Positions 8,584 through 18,380 of a stretch of DNA of 64,000 nt are shown in pieces. The position numbers were made by a program, and so were the translations under genes. Source of the DNA: Endozoicomonas euniceicola (GTDB taxonomy: Bacteria; Pseudomonadota; Gammaproteobacteria; Pseudomonadales; Endozoicomonadaceae); NCBI RefSeq assembly GCF_025562755.1, contig NZ_CP103300.1, forward strand, positions 4,527,001 to 4,591,000, written 5' to 3'. Under the pieces are notes generated by a model, which made no database searches, was not told where the DNA came from, and saw only the letters and a program-made list of their open reading frames with translations. Numbering within the stretch: position 1 is the first letter of the stretch; every line of letters starts with the position of its first letter.

Positions 8584-9572
8584 GAGAGTTCAAGCTCCGG
8601 CAGTTCCCAATGGCCTGAAATGTTTTTTTGTTTATGCCGTTTTAGAGCCTGGTCAACCAGGCGGCAGACTAAATCCTCAAACTCAATGCCCGCATGTCGG
8701 GCGCTGTCCGGAAACAGGCTGGTGGGCGTCATGCCGGGCAGGTTGTTCAGTTCCGCCAAAACGGGCTCGCCGGACTCCGGCACAATAAAATCGGAACGGC
8801 TGATATCTCGGCAGCCAAGACCGGTGTGAGCCAGCAGAGTCAGCTCCTGCACACGTTTGTACTGTTCTGGCGGGATAGGGGCAGGAATAATATGGTCGCT
8901 CATGCCGGGGTTGTAACGGTATTCGTAGCTGTACCAGGCCCCGTCGCAGGTGGTGATTTCGATGACGGGCAGAACCTGTGTGGTGTCCAGCTCAAGTACG
9001 CCAGCAGTGATTTCCCGGCCCACTATAAACTCTTCAATCAGCAGTTCATGGTCTTTGCTGAAGCTTTCCTGCAGGCAGGTTTTCAGTTGGTCGTAACCTT
9101 CGGCGAACTGAATGCCGATCCCGGAACCCTGAGAGAAAGGTTTGATGATGAGTTTTTCGCCCAGTTGTTCAAGGCAGTCGTTGACGTTCTTTTCAAGGTC
9201 ATCTGCGGCGTAAATCACCCGATCTTTTGCCAGAGGCATACCCAGATGGCTGAGAATGCGTTTGGTGGTGACTTTGTTCAGGGCGTTGGCGCTGGCCTGT
9301 GGGCGGGAACCGATGTAGGGAATGTCCATCACTTCCAGTAAACCCTGAAGGCAGCCATCTTCACCCAGTGGCCCATAAGTGGCGGGGAATACAACATCGA
9401 CCTCATGGCGCAGCAGTTGTTCAGGCAGCTGTCTATCCAGTTCAAGCTGTACAGCCTTACCGTAGAGTCTGGTCAGTGATGGCATCAGCCGGTTGGCAGC
9501 AATGCGTGAAACTTCAGCTTCCGGAGAAGGGCCGCCGCTGATCACCGCCACAGTTTTATACTTGTCAGGCAT
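8571..9572 (-). CDS. D-alanine--D-alanine ligase family protein
   Basis: A 333-residue ATP-grasp enzyme. The N-terminal glycine-rich segment VISGGPSPEAEVS corresponds to the Ddl GG.S.E.EVS motif. The ATP-grasp loop is IIKPFSQGSGIG, and the C-terminal signature AELNNLPGMTPTSLFP matches the Ddl E.N..PGMT..S metal and substrate site. The family ligates two D-Ala for peptidoglycan. It is convergent to pth and not in a mur/ftsQ cluster, so it may be an accessory Ddl. The exact substrate is not proven from sequence. Confidence 0.85.
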   Translation of the reverse strand: MPDKYKTVAVISGGPSPEAEVSRIAANRLMPSLTRLYGKAVQLELDRQLPEQLLRHEVDVVFPATYGPLGEDGCLQGLLEVMDIPYIGSRPQASANALNKVTTKRILSHLGMPLAKDRVIYAADDLEKNVNDCLEQLGEKLIIKPFSQGSGIGIQFAEGYDQLKTCLQESFSKDHELLIEEFIVGREITAGVLELDTTQVLPVIEITTCDGAWYSYEYRYNPGMSDHIIPAPIPPEQYKRVQELTLLAHTGLGCRDISRSDFIVPESGEPVLAELNNLPGMTPTSLFPDSARHAGIEFEDLVCRLVDQALKRHKQKNISGHWELPELELSKKQ

Positions 9573-9801
9573 TGAGAATCTCGTCGCTGTTTCTTTGTTA
9601 AGAGCAAACTGGAAATAGAATAGTGCAGCAAAAGATTAGTACAACCTTTGCTACCTGTCTGGTTGAAGTCTCTTCCAATATGAAATGAGCCTAAAGGTCG
9701 TCCTAATTAACAAATGCTTTCTGGAAACTCACCGTCAAGCCGTTTGCAGCATAATCTGTTATAAAGACTGATGGTCAGTGTCTCTGCGGGAGGTGCTTAA
9801 A

Positions 9802-10359
9802 ATGTTAACACTTGAACAGGTTTTGGACTTTCGCTCTCGGCTTGTTACGATAGAAAGTGTTTGTCCGAAATTGTTTGACGTTGCAGCTAAACGGCTTCTA
9901 AGCGAATTATGCCGAACTGGAGAAACCTATTATTTACGAAGATTGTCTGATAACCAAATACTCCATGTAACTCTTCCCAAGGTGTTTACTTTTGTGGTTC
10001 TCCCGTCACGCCCCACTCAAGTATTGTGCATTCAGCAAGTTTTCGAGAATACCAGAGATGAGATTGACTCAATGCATTATCCCCGTTTTTCTGTGATGGG
10101 CCACACATCGATTACTCGCAACAGTCCGGTTTTGTATGCGGGACAGTTAGTCCTTGAAAATGACAGCTTGTTTGCCTAGGATAATTGTAGTGGCCATTAC
10201 GTACCAGTCGATGATCTTCATGAAAGAAATTTCCTTCCTCCTGTTAAACATTTGCTGCCTCCGCATAAAATGGTTAGATTTGACGAAGATGAGGATGTTG
10301 ATCCTGTCAGGGAGTTCTATTACAAATCTAAGGGAAGACGTATTATTGATCTCTGGTAA
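9802..10359 (+). pseudogene. Small unknown gene interrupted by an in-frame TAG
   Basis: The reading frame starts at ATG 9802 (GGGAGGT lies 8 bases upstream) and runs 125 codons to TAG at 10177-10179. The same frame then continues for 59 codons with clearly protein-like content (DNCSGHYVPVDDLHERNF...) to TAA at 10357. An upstream ...SLFA followed by a single TGG-to-TAG change would give ...SLFAWDNCSGHY. The N-terminal half (MLTLEQVLDFRSRL) is helical and the rest looks like a small globular domain. I do not recognise the family. It is either a recently inactivated gene or one needing amber suppression. Confidence 0.7.
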
Positions 10360-10406
10360 TTATAGGTAACACTGCCTGCAGGCTAAATAGTGTGCCTCCG
10401 CTGCCT

Positions 10407-11525
10407 TCAAATAATTCTGGAAAGTATCTCCTGTCCTGTGGGCAGAGGTGCCCGGGCTGCTGCCTGCAGTTGCTGAAGTTGCTCATAAGGCATAGAGGTA
10501 TGATTGCCCTCATGGTCAGTGACAAAATATACGGGAGGATTGCTAAAGCCAACGCCGCCGGTCTGTTTGGGGGCTGGCTTCCCGTGATAAAGCTTGTTGG
10601 GTTCCAGCCCGACCCTTTGCAACTCTGATTTCAGTCCGTCCCATTTCACCATTTTGCCCTCAACATCAAGCGTGTTTGTCAGTGAAAGGGGGGCAACAGG
10701 CTTGTTGGTATAAATCTCGTTTTTAGGATAACTCCAGCCGGTGATATGAAGTTCAGAAGCTTTCTCGAAGAGGGAGGGGTGACGCTTTTTTAAACTCAGC
10801 ATCATCAGGTCTGTTCTGACGTCGGCCAGAAAATGATCAAAACACGCCTCAGGGGTCGGACCGTTATTGATATCGTCTGATGAGTAGAATAACGCCTGAT
10901 GATTATTGTCCGAGCCAAGTTGAACACTGACCAGAATAGCAGGTTTGTTGAAACAGTCTCCCGGTTCTGAGTAGTTTTCAACATACTTCATTCTGCCGCT
11001 ATAACCGCTTTGTTCTAACACTTTACCAAGCCAGCTCCGGATGGCAGATTCGTTATGTTCCATAAAATGCCCTGAAGCCTTTTTGAATGTACTCATCGGG
11101 TAAGGGCACTGGTATGTGGTGGCCTGGTCTTCGTTTGTGACCAGGCAGCCAGCAGTGGCGCATTCAACAGGCAGCATGGCTTTCAGAGAGTCAAGGTTAT
11201 CAGAGGTTATTCCGGGAGAAGCCTTGTCGACCCGGGTTCTGCACAGGGGACATTTATTCTGTCTTTTTAATTCTTCAGCAATACACTGTGTATGGAAGGC
11301 GTGATAGCAGTTAAGGACAGTAGTGGGGCGGACTGAGGATATTTCAAATTTGCCGAAACAGATGCTGCAATTGTCCTGTTGGATGTCGTTTATGACCCGG
11401 CTGCATTGTCCTCTGACAGTTTGAAGAGTATGTCCATTGAATGTCGCTCTGGTATTTGGATCCGGATCGATATCCATGTCCACACTTAATTGCGGTTGCA
11501 GTGGCTGATACCCTGTTGCTTCCAT
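10407..11525 (-). CDS. RING-H2 finger protein, putative ubiquitin-ligase-like effector
   Basis: A 372-residue protein with a complete RING-H2 pattern near the N terminus: C53, C56, C73, H75, H78, C81, C92, C95 (spacings 2, 16, 1, 2, 2, 10, 2). All eight zinc ligands are present. RING-H2 domains recruit E2 enzymes in eukaryotic ubiquitin ligases, and bacteria with them normally use them as translocated host-acting effectors. Residues 110-372 match nothing I recognise and could be a target-binding domain. There is no Sec signal. The ATG is preceded by AGGTG. Secretion route and E3 activity are inferences. Confidence 0.8.
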   Translation of the reverse strand: MEATGYQPLQPQLSVDMDIDPDPNTRATFNGHTLQTVRGQCSRVINDIQQDNCSICFGKFEISSVRPTTVLNCYHAFHTQCIAEELKRQNKCPLCRTRVDKASPGITSDNLDSLKAMLPVECATAGCLVTNEDQATTYQCPYPMSTFKKASGHFMEHNESAIRSWLGKVLEQSGYSGRMKYVENYSEPGDCFNKPAILVSVQLGSDNNHQALFYSSDDINNGPTPEACFDHFLADVRTDLMMLSLKKRHPSLFEKASELHITGWSYPKNEIYTNKPVAPLSLTNTLDVEGKMVKWDGLKSELQRVGLEPNKLYHGKPAPKQTGGVGFSNPPVYFVTDHEGNHTSMPYEQLQQLQAAARAPLPTGQEILSRII

Positions 11526-11651
11526 GGTTCACCTGTGAATTATCCATAATGACTTTCTGGAACATCTGACATGAGCCATGTAAAAAAGTTCAATTGGATT
11601 CAGGAAAGGCGGCAGGTGTTTTAGTCTCCATAACCGATAGCATTAAATCAG

Positions 11652-11680
11652 GTGAATTATTGTCCGGCAGTCCTTATAAT
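11652..11680 (+). promoter_or_regulatory. Candidate promoter of ychF
   Basis: A perfect -10 TATAAT at 11675-11680 with a weak -35 (GTGAAT) 17 bases upstream, 45 bases ahead of the ychF start. Confidence 0.45.
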
Positions 11681-11725
11681 CCGCCCCCATTCATTTTGTT
11701 TATAGATAAAGGCTGGTAACTTTAT

Positions 11726-12817
11726 ATGGGTTTTAGATGCGGCATCGTTGGTCTGCCCAACGTCGGTAAGTCCACTCTGTTCAATGCACTGACGAAGGCT
11801 GGCATTGACGCCGAAAACTTCCCGTTCTGTACCATTGAGCCAAACGCCGGTGTAGTGGCAATGCCTGACCCTCGTCTGGACAAGCTGGCAGCGATTGTAA
11901 ACCCTGAGCGTGTGCTACCGACCACCATGGAGTTTGTCGATATTGCCGGTCTGGTAGAAGGCGCTTCCAAAGGCGAAGGTCTGGGTAACAAGTTTTTGGC
12001 AAACATCCGTGAAACCGATGCGATTGCCCATGTTGTGCGCTGCTTTGAAAACGACAATGTTATTCACGTTGCCAACAAGGTCGATCCGGAAGCGGACATC
12101 GGCATCATCAATATTGAGCTGGCCATGGCTGACCTGGAAAGCTGTGAGAAACAGCACCAGCGTGTTGTCCGCGTTGCCAAGAGCGGTGATAAGGAAGCCG
12201 TAGCCCAGAAAGCACTGCTGGAAAAACTGATTCCACATCTGGAAGAGGGTAACCCGGTTCGTTCCCTGAAGCTGGACGACAATGAGCAGGTACTGGCGCA
12301 CATGTTCCACCTGCTGACCACTAAACCGACCATGTACATTGCGAACGTGGATGAAGACGGTTTTGAAGATAACCCTTACCTGGATAAAGTGCGCGAGATT
12401 GCTGAGCAGGAAGGTGCGGTGGTGGTGCCAGTATGCAATAAGCTGGAAGCGGAAATCTCCGAGCTGGAAGACGATGAGCGCGATGAGTTCCTGCAGGACC
12501 TGGGCATGGAAGAGCCGGGGCTGGATCGCGTGATTCGTGCGGGTTATCAGCTGCTGAACCTGCAAACTTACTTCACGGCTGGTGTAAAAGAAGTGCGTGC
12601 CTGGACGGTTAAGGTGGGCGCTACAGCACCTCAGGCTGCCGGTGTTATCCACACCGACTTTGAGCGTGGCTTTATCCGTGCCGAGGTGACTTCTTACGAT
12701 GATTTCATTGAGTACAATGGAGAGCAGGGTGCGAAGGAAGCGGGTCGCCTGCGTCTGGAAGGTAAGGAATACATCGTTAAGGATGGCGATGTGATGCATT
12801 TCCGTTTTAACGTTTAA
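11726..12817 (+). CDS. ychF: Redox-regulated ribosome-binding ATPase YchF
   Basis: A 363-residue Obg-family P-loop protein. The N-terminal FRCGIVGLPNVGKSTLFNALT holds the Walker A (G1). FVDIAGLVEGASKGEGLGN is the G3/switch II region, and the C-terminal TGS-like domain ends DGDVMHFRFNV, as in the family. YchF binds ribosomes, prefers ATP and affects oxidative-stress responses. The length equals the E. coli protein. It is downstream of pth in many relatives; here about 3 kb of accessory genes separate them. Confidence 0.97.
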   Translation: MGFRCGIVGLPNVGKSTLFNALTKAGIDAENFPFCTIEPNAGVVAMPDPRLDKLAAIVNPERVLPTTMEFVDIAGLVEGASKGEGLGNKFLANIRETDAIAHVVRCFENDNVIHVANKVDPEADIGIINIELAMADLESCEKQHQRVVRVAKSGDKEAVAQKALLEKLIPHLEEGNPVRSLKLDDNEQVLAHMFHLLTTKPTMYIANVDEDGFEDNPYLDKVREIAEQEGAVVVPVCNKLEAEISELEDDERDEFLQDLGMEEPGLDRVIRAGYQLLNLQTYFTAGVKEVRAWTVKVGATAPQAAGVIHTDFERGFIRAEVTSYDDFIEYNGEQGAKEAGRLRLEGKEYIVKDGDVMHFRFNV

Positions 12818-12837
12818 CGCCTCTCCTTTCCTTTAAA

Positions 12838-12866
12838 TAAAAAGAGTCAGCGGTGCTGACTCTTTT
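12838..12866. terminator. Terminator shared by ychF and the CBM48 gene
   Basis: Stem AAAGAGTCAGC/GCTGACTCTTT with a 3-4 base loop and T or A tracts on both sides, placed between convergent genes. It probably works in both directions. Confidence 0.9.
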
Positions 12867-12881
12867 GCCGTCAACGCGCTA

Positions 12882-13184
12882 TCAAACGCTTTTTTTGGTA
12901 TCAACCACGCTGTCTTCGGTACCGAACTGGTTAGGTACATAAGCGTCGGCCTGATAATCATTTTCCCAGGTTTCATTATCCAGCAGGTATTTGAAACGGA
13001 ATGAGGAATCTTTTGGCAGACGGACTCTTGTACGAAAAACCTTGTCCTTTTTAACGTACTTCATTGTTAGCGGGCTCCACTCATTGAACTCTCCGGCGAG
13101 TGCTACGGATTTAATGTCGTCTCTGGAAAACTCAAAAGTAACTTCTGCTTCTTTTTTCGTTTTAAAAAATTTCTTCTTTAGCAT
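12882..13184 (-). CDS. Small CBM48/isoamylase N-terminal-like protein
   Basis: A 100-residue protein starting at ATG 13184 (AGGGGA upstream); a TTG 30 bases further up is less likely. Residues 12-95 form a carbohydrate-binding module 48/AMPK-beta-like early-set fold: VALAGEFNEWSPLTMKY and FRFKYLLDNETWENDYQAD match the glycogen-binding domain of branching enzymes and AMPK beta. There is no catalytic domain. Stand-alone proteins of this type are common in marine bacteria; the ligand is probably an alpha-glucan, by inference. Confidence 0.8.
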   Translation of the reverse strand: MLKKKFFKTKKEAEVTFEFSRDDIKSVALAGEFNEWSPLTMKYVKKDKVFRTRVRLPKDSSFRFKYLLDNETWENDYQADAYVPNQFGTEDSVVDTKKSV

Positions 13185-13328
13185 TAAAAATCCCCTATCG
13201 AGCAAGTCAGACAAGTGTTACCTGTTTGCTGCCCGCACTTCCCCCGAAATGCGGATAAACAGGAAACCCCAGTATGATACTTGAATATTCAGGTTTTATG
13301 TCAAAGTAATTTTTTTGTTGGCGTAGCT

Positions 13329-16300
13329 CTAAGTGCGTAGTAGTGATAATGCCCGGTCTTTTATTTTTTGAACAAATGCGTATCGCTCTTGTTCATAGTT
13401 GTTATTAGGTGTTGTGTTTGTCAGCCAGGATTCCATCGCTTTAATAAAACTCTTTGCTTCGGGGTGTTGTTTTATTTTGCTTTTAAGTGGTTCCATACTC
13501 GATTTGAGTATCTGTTTATACCTTGCATTCAGAGGGGGCTCTTGCTCCAGGAGGAGCTCTTCAGCTTTATTCAAGCTCATCATTGTATGCATGAGTATTG
13601 CAAATACACTACTGCTATCATCGTAAAAGATCACGGACTGCGGCACGTACAACTTCGTATTTAAGAACTCCGGGGTTAGCAGGTGTTCATTAAGATGATT
13701 GATTCGCTCAGCTAGCAGTACCGCTTCATCTTCTAAAGAACAGAAAGGAATTGAAGCTATTGGCTGAGACTGTCCCTGTAGCCCGGTTCCGGCATCTTCT
13801 GTCACTACCGGCAAGACCGGATAGGTCTCCGCTTTGACCACCAGTTCTGTACTGATCCGGGCTGTTGTAAAAGTCATGGAGACTTTTCGTGGTAAATGCA
13901 GCTCTCTGCTGCCCGGTGTACTCCAGAACAGGCACTGTGAAGGTATTTCAGGCTCATCGTCATTCTGGCTGTTAAACTCATTGTGTATTTTCTCTGCCAG
14001 TTTCTCGATACCTTCATCTGTACCAATCAGGTTGATCTGGTCGTCATTTCCTTGCGCGTAGTTGGAAAGACACCTTGTAGTGACTATCACCGGGCTGGGA
14101 TAAAGGTTGTTAATCTCATTGATCAGGCTCAGAACTCTGGATGACGTACTGTGACGGCTTTCAGGTGCCATCATGCTCAGGGGGAGTGTGCCAGCCGCCT
14201 GAACGGTCGGCTGCGTTACCTGTGGTGCTGGTGACTTCCTGGCAGAAGCTGGCTGAGCGGCTTTTTGCTGTTCTCTTTTCCGGTGTTTATCACTTCGTTG
14301 AGTTTTGACCGGGTTGTCTTCAGGTGCAGGAGGTTTCTTTTTTCCAGGTTGCTGACATTGTTCATCAAACCAGTACAAAAGGGCTGTTTTGACTTTAGAT
14401 GCAGGGAGATCCCGCAAGGAAGCCTTTACCTGCGCCCGGGATACCTGAGTTTCGTCAAGGAGCCATTGTTGAAAATAACACTCTGCCAGGAAAAAGAACC
14501 TTAACTGGATGGTCTGCTCCGATACGGACATCTGCCTTATGTCTCTGGCGATAGTATCGGGTGTTAGTTCACTTCCGGCCGGGTAAGCCGGGAGCCCGTA
14601 TAGCAAAGCGCAGGTTTTGATTAAAACAGAGTAGTAACCTTTGTCAAAAGTATAATTATTGTCGTCTATGAGGCGCAGTGCTTCCTGGTATAGCTGAAGC
14701 CTTTTCTCTTCATTGCCGGAGGGGCAGGTCTGGACCCGTTTCAACAGGTAGTCAATCTGGTGTGCTTCTGTCGAAACCGGCAGCTCATAAAACCCTTTTA
14801 GCACCGAGTCGTCAGAAATTCTTATGTCAGTGGCTTTGCCGGATACTGCCAGGTGCCCAATGAATTTGGTTTTTTCCAAATGACAGCGATTTTTCTGGTA
14901 ATAATCTATAACTGTTTCAGGTTTTACAGGTTGTACGTTAAGAGGTATCCCCCTGAAGCAGAGTTCTTCAAGAAAGCACCCTTGCTCCAGAGTGGCTCCT
15001 GCCTGTTCCAGCTTTTCAACCACAGCCTCCGGTTTTACCAGCATGCCGTTTATCGGGCGTTTTTGCAGGCAGAGTTTTTGTAAGAGCAATCCGTGTTGCA
15101 GAAACGCATTTCGTTGTTCCAACTGCTGTATTATCTCTTCAGGGGATACCGCTTTACCGTTCAGGTTTATCTTTTTCAGGCAGAGCTGCTGAAGAAAGCA
15201 GCTAAGCCCCAGGCGCCCTTCCCCGGTATCCGGGAAGAGACTCACCACTTTCTCGGGAGAGACCGCTTTATGATTCAGTTTTATGCCCTTCAGTAAAAGT
15301 GCTTGCAGGAAACGAGCCTGTTCCAGCTCACAACCAGTCTCCTGTAATTTTTTCATGACGGTCTCTGGCTTAACAAACCTTCCGTTCATTTTGATGTTGT
15401 TAAGGCATAACTCCTGAAGAAAGCGTGCTACCCCAAGCCTGCCTTCGTTTGTTTCCGGGAATGCGCTCACTACGTCTTCCGGGGTAATCGGCTTTTTATC
15501 TAACTTCGTGCCTTTGAGAAAAAGCTCCTGAAGGAAGCGGGCCAGGTCTATTCTTCCGGACATCGTTGCTGGAAAAAGATCCCTCACTGTTTCCGGGGTT
15601 GGGCACTGGCCATTTAACATGATGTCATGCAGGCATAAGCGCCTCAGAAAGTGAGCCCTTGCCTGTCTGAACGTCTCTGTTTCCGCTTTACCAAAGGCTG
15701 CCTCTACGTGCTCTGCTGTAACGGGGTCATGATACAGACAAGTCCTTTCGAAGAATAAAAACTCCTTAAAATTTGCGAGTTCCAGCTGTTTGCTGTCGAT
15801 ATAGTCAGGAACAGCCTGATACGCTTCGTATACGGTTTCTGGTTGGATAAACTCACCATGCAGTTGAATGCCCGTTTCATACATTTTTCTGTAAAATCTG
15901 GCTAACTCTAACGAGTTGCCTGGTTGCTTAAGTTTTTCAACGATGGTTTCTGGTTTTACCTGATCATGATCCGGCAGTCTTTCTTTCTGGCAGAGCTCAC
16001 CCATAAACCAGTTCAGTTCTTTTTCTCCTTTTGCGTCTTCATAGGCGGTTATCACGGAATTGGGAGAGACCAATTCACCATTCAGTTTGATTTCCTCCAG
16101 GCATAAGTCCTTTAGGAATCGGGCTTTAATTTCCCGTGTACTGGTAAGCTCTCCCAGCTCTTTGATGACCATTTCGGGCGTTACAAGTTGTCCGTTCAAC
16201 GGCATTTTTGCGAGGCATAACTTAGCGTGAAATATGATTTGGGACTGAGGGCTTTGCTGATAGAACTGTTCCACCGAGTCGCCTGTCACAGGGCCGTTTT

Positions 16301-16581
16301 TCAATGGAATTCCATTCAGGCACAGCATCTCAAGAAAACGCCCCTGTGCTTCACTGTCCAGTGATTTTTTATACTCTGTTACTACCTGGTCTGCTGATAT
16401 GGGTTTTGACCGCAGTGGAAACGCCCCCCAGAACAGTGACTCAAGAAAACGGGCCTTCATCACAGCAGTGCCTTTCCGTTCTATCATCTCCATCACGCTT
16501 TCAGGGGTGACAGGATTGCCGTTAACGGGTATCCGGTTCAGGCACAGGAATGAATAAAAGTATGCCAGCTCTTTTATTCCC
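13329..16581 (-). pseudogene. Large 37-residue-repeat protein, 5' end cut by IS copy 2
   Basis: The frame runs from the IS boundary at 16581 to the stop at 13329. It opens inside a repeat (ELAYFYSFLCLNRIPVNGNPV...), so the true N terminus is missing; a GTG at 16496 could restart translation. About sixteen tandem repeats of roughly 37 residues follow, consensus ARFLQ-LCL-x-IKLNG-x-VTPE-x-V, over the first ~600 residues. This predicts an alpha-solenoid. A basic Pro/Lys-rich linker precedes a C-terminal region with NYAQGNDDQINLIG, faintly like a nucleotidyltransferase G-S...D-D motif with the acidic pair altered. Family unknown to me. It may still make a 1055-residue protein. Confidence 0.75.
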
Positions 16582-16655
16582 TTAGCAAAATCGTTGTAAA
16601 CCCTCGCCCAATGCGGGCGGGGATATAAGACGGGAAGGCGCAGAGCCTTCCGCCA

Positions 16656-17084
16656 TCAATCTGGTGTACTCTGGCTATTAACGTAGTCCTTCAGAGTCTC
16701 GATAGTTGCACCGCCAGCACTGCAAGCAAAGTAAGACCTTGACCACATTAAGCCTGCTTTGCTCTGAGCAGTAAGGTGGGTATTCAGCATTCGCAACCGT
16801 CTTGATGATGTTGATTTGAGATTATTTACCATGACACTGATAGCCAGTTTTGGTGGGTAGGCCACCAACAGGTGTACGTGATCTTTTTCGCCATCCATTT
16901 CAAGTAACTGGCATTCCAGTTTTTCACATGCACTCTCGAACGACTCCCGTAACTGCTTGATCATATAGCCATCAAAAAGCTTTCGTCTGTACTTTGTCGT
17001 GAACACCAAATGAACAACCAGCTTGGTAACGCTATGTCGTTTGCGAAGATACCCTTTAAGCAAATCTTTATTGTGTGCGCTCAC
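16656..17084 (-). CDS. tnpA: IS200/IS605 Y1 transposase TnpA, copy 2
   Basis: The 142-residue translation is the same as copy 1, with HVH metal motif and C-terminal DYVNSQ tyrosine. It starts with GTG at 17084 with AGAGG upstream. It appears functional and could mobilise all three copies in trans, since the ends are shared. Confidence 0.92.
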   Translation of the reverse strand: MSAHNKDLLKGYLRKRHSVTKLVVHLVFTTKYRRKLFDGYMIKQLRESFESACEKLECQLLEMDGEKDHVHLLVAYPPKLAISVMVNNLKSTSSRRLRMLNTHLTAQSKAGLMWSRSYFACSAGGATIETLKDYVNSQSTPD

Positions 17085-17149
17085 TTGAAAACCTCTTTCA
17101 AATACCTGTAATATAAACTTTATATTGATGAGCACTGAAATAACGTTCC

Positions 17150-18322
17150 ATGCTGAGAGCCACCAAAGTACGAATCTATCCAACATCAGAGCAGGCGGAA
17201 TTTCTCGACCGTCAGTTTGATGCTGTGCGGTTCGTATGGAACAAGGCCCTGGCTATTAAGGTTCATTATTACAAGGTTCGTGGGCAGAGCCTTTCTCCCA
17301 AAAAACACCTGAAGCCCTTGCTGGCAAAAGCCAAGAAAAGCCGAAAGTACTCATGGCTGAAAAACGCTGACTCTATTGCACTGCAACAGGCCACTATCAA
17401 TCTGGATACGGCCTTTCAAAACTTTTTCAATCCCAAATTGCAGGCAAGATTTCCTCGCTTCAAGAAAAAGCATGGCAAGCAAAGTAGCTACCATTGTACG
17501 TCTGTCTCTGTGGGCGATAACTGGATAAAAATCCCCAAGTGCAAGCCCATAAGGGCTAAAGTGCATCGTGAAATAGTGGGTAAGGTGAAGTCTGTCACCC
17601 TGAGCAGAACGCTAACCGGCAAGTATTTTGCCTCCATATTGGCTGATGATACCCAGGAACAACCAAAACAGATTGATAATCTTGAAGCTAATCAGGTTGT
17701 CGGTGTTGATATGGGGATTACTGATCTGGCTATCACCAGTACCGGCCATAAGACTGGCAACCCTCGCTTTCTGAAAAAAGCACAACGTAACCTGAAAAGA
17801 AAACAACAGGCTCTATCTCGCTGCAAGAAAGGCTCAAAAGGTAGGCACAAAGCCCGTTTATTGGTGGCAAAGGCGCATGAGCGTGTAGCCTTTGCCCGTA
17901 ATGATTTTCAGCATAAGCTATCAAAACAACTCATCGACGAAAACCAAGCGGTGATTGTGGAGACACTGAAAGTTAAAAACATGCTCAAGAACAAGCGTCT
18001 TGCTCGTTCTATTGCTGATGCTGGCTGGCATTCACTGATAACCAAACTCGAATACAAGGCAAAGCAGGAAGGTAAACATCTGGTGAAGATAGACCAGTGG
18101 TTTGCATCCTCTAAAACTTGCTCAGTCTGCGATTTGAAACAGGAAAAAATGCCATTGAGAATCCGATCATGGGAGTGTAGCTGTGGTGCTATCCATGACC
18201 GGGATATTAATGCAGCTCGCAATATCAAGAAGCAAGGCATATTGAAATTAAAGGCGGAAGGACTGTCCGTTTCTGCTGATGGAGGCTTGCGTAAATCCGG
18301 CAGACTGTCGGTTGCTGCCTAA
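17150..18322 (+). CDS. tnpB: TnpB RNA-guided nuclease-like protein, copy 2
   Basis: 390 residues, nearly identical to copy 1 (KSVTL versus KSITL, and SGRL versus SGIL near the end). The RuvC acidic residues (VGVDMG, VIVETL, HDRDIN) and zinc-ribbon cysteines are intact. It is divergent from tnpA. It would be expected to pair with an RNA made from its own right end and flank. Confidence 0.92.
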   Translation: MLRATKVRIYPTSEQAEFLDRQFDAVRFVWNKALAIKVHYYKVRGQSLSPKKHLKPLLAKAKKSRKYSWLKNADSIALQQATINLDTAFQNFFNPKLQARFPRFKKKHGKQSSYHCTSVSVGDNWIKIPKCKPIRAKVHREIVGKVKSVTLSRTLTGKYFASILADDTQEQPKQIDNLEANQVVGVDMGITDLAITSTGHKTGNPRFLKKAQRNLKRKQQALSRCKKGSKGRHKARLLVAKAHERVAFARNDFQHKLSKQLIDENQAVIVETLKVKNMLKNKRLARSIADAGWHSLITKLEYKAKQEGKHLVKIDQWFASSKTCSVCDLKQEKMPLRIRSWECSCGAIHDRDINAARNIKKQGILKLKAEGLSVSADGGLRKSGRLSVAA

Positions 18323-18380
18323 GAAATCAGAAGCCTCACCCGATAGGGTGGGGAGCAGTCACAACAGAGACAGGATAAAG
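18233..18380 (+). ncRNA. Candidate omega RNA region of IS copy 2
   Basis: The tnpB 3' end plus right-end hairpin at about 18334-18353 continue past the element boundary at 18362 into flank AACAGAGACAGGATAAAG, the predicted guide. It is inferred by analogy to characterised IS605 TnpB systems. Confidence 0.4.

Larger units (their letters stand above)
16582..18362. mobile_element. IS200/IS605-type element, copy 2 (complete, 1781 bp)
   Basis: The same ends as copy 1 (TTAGCAAAATCG... to ...GGGAGCAGTCAC) and the same length. It is inserted in the 5' part of the repeat-protein gene. The left-end hairpin near 16602 and right-end hairpin near 18334 are conserved. Both genes are intact. To the right of the element the minus frame stays open for about 30 codons without a normal start codon or a repeat, so the missing 5' end of the target gene is not simply reconstituted by excision. 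Confidence 0.93.

Noticed and set aside
16582..18362. CRISPR array at or near the IS copies
   Set aside because: The repeated sequence is the IS itself; there are no short regularly spaced direct repeats with spacers.
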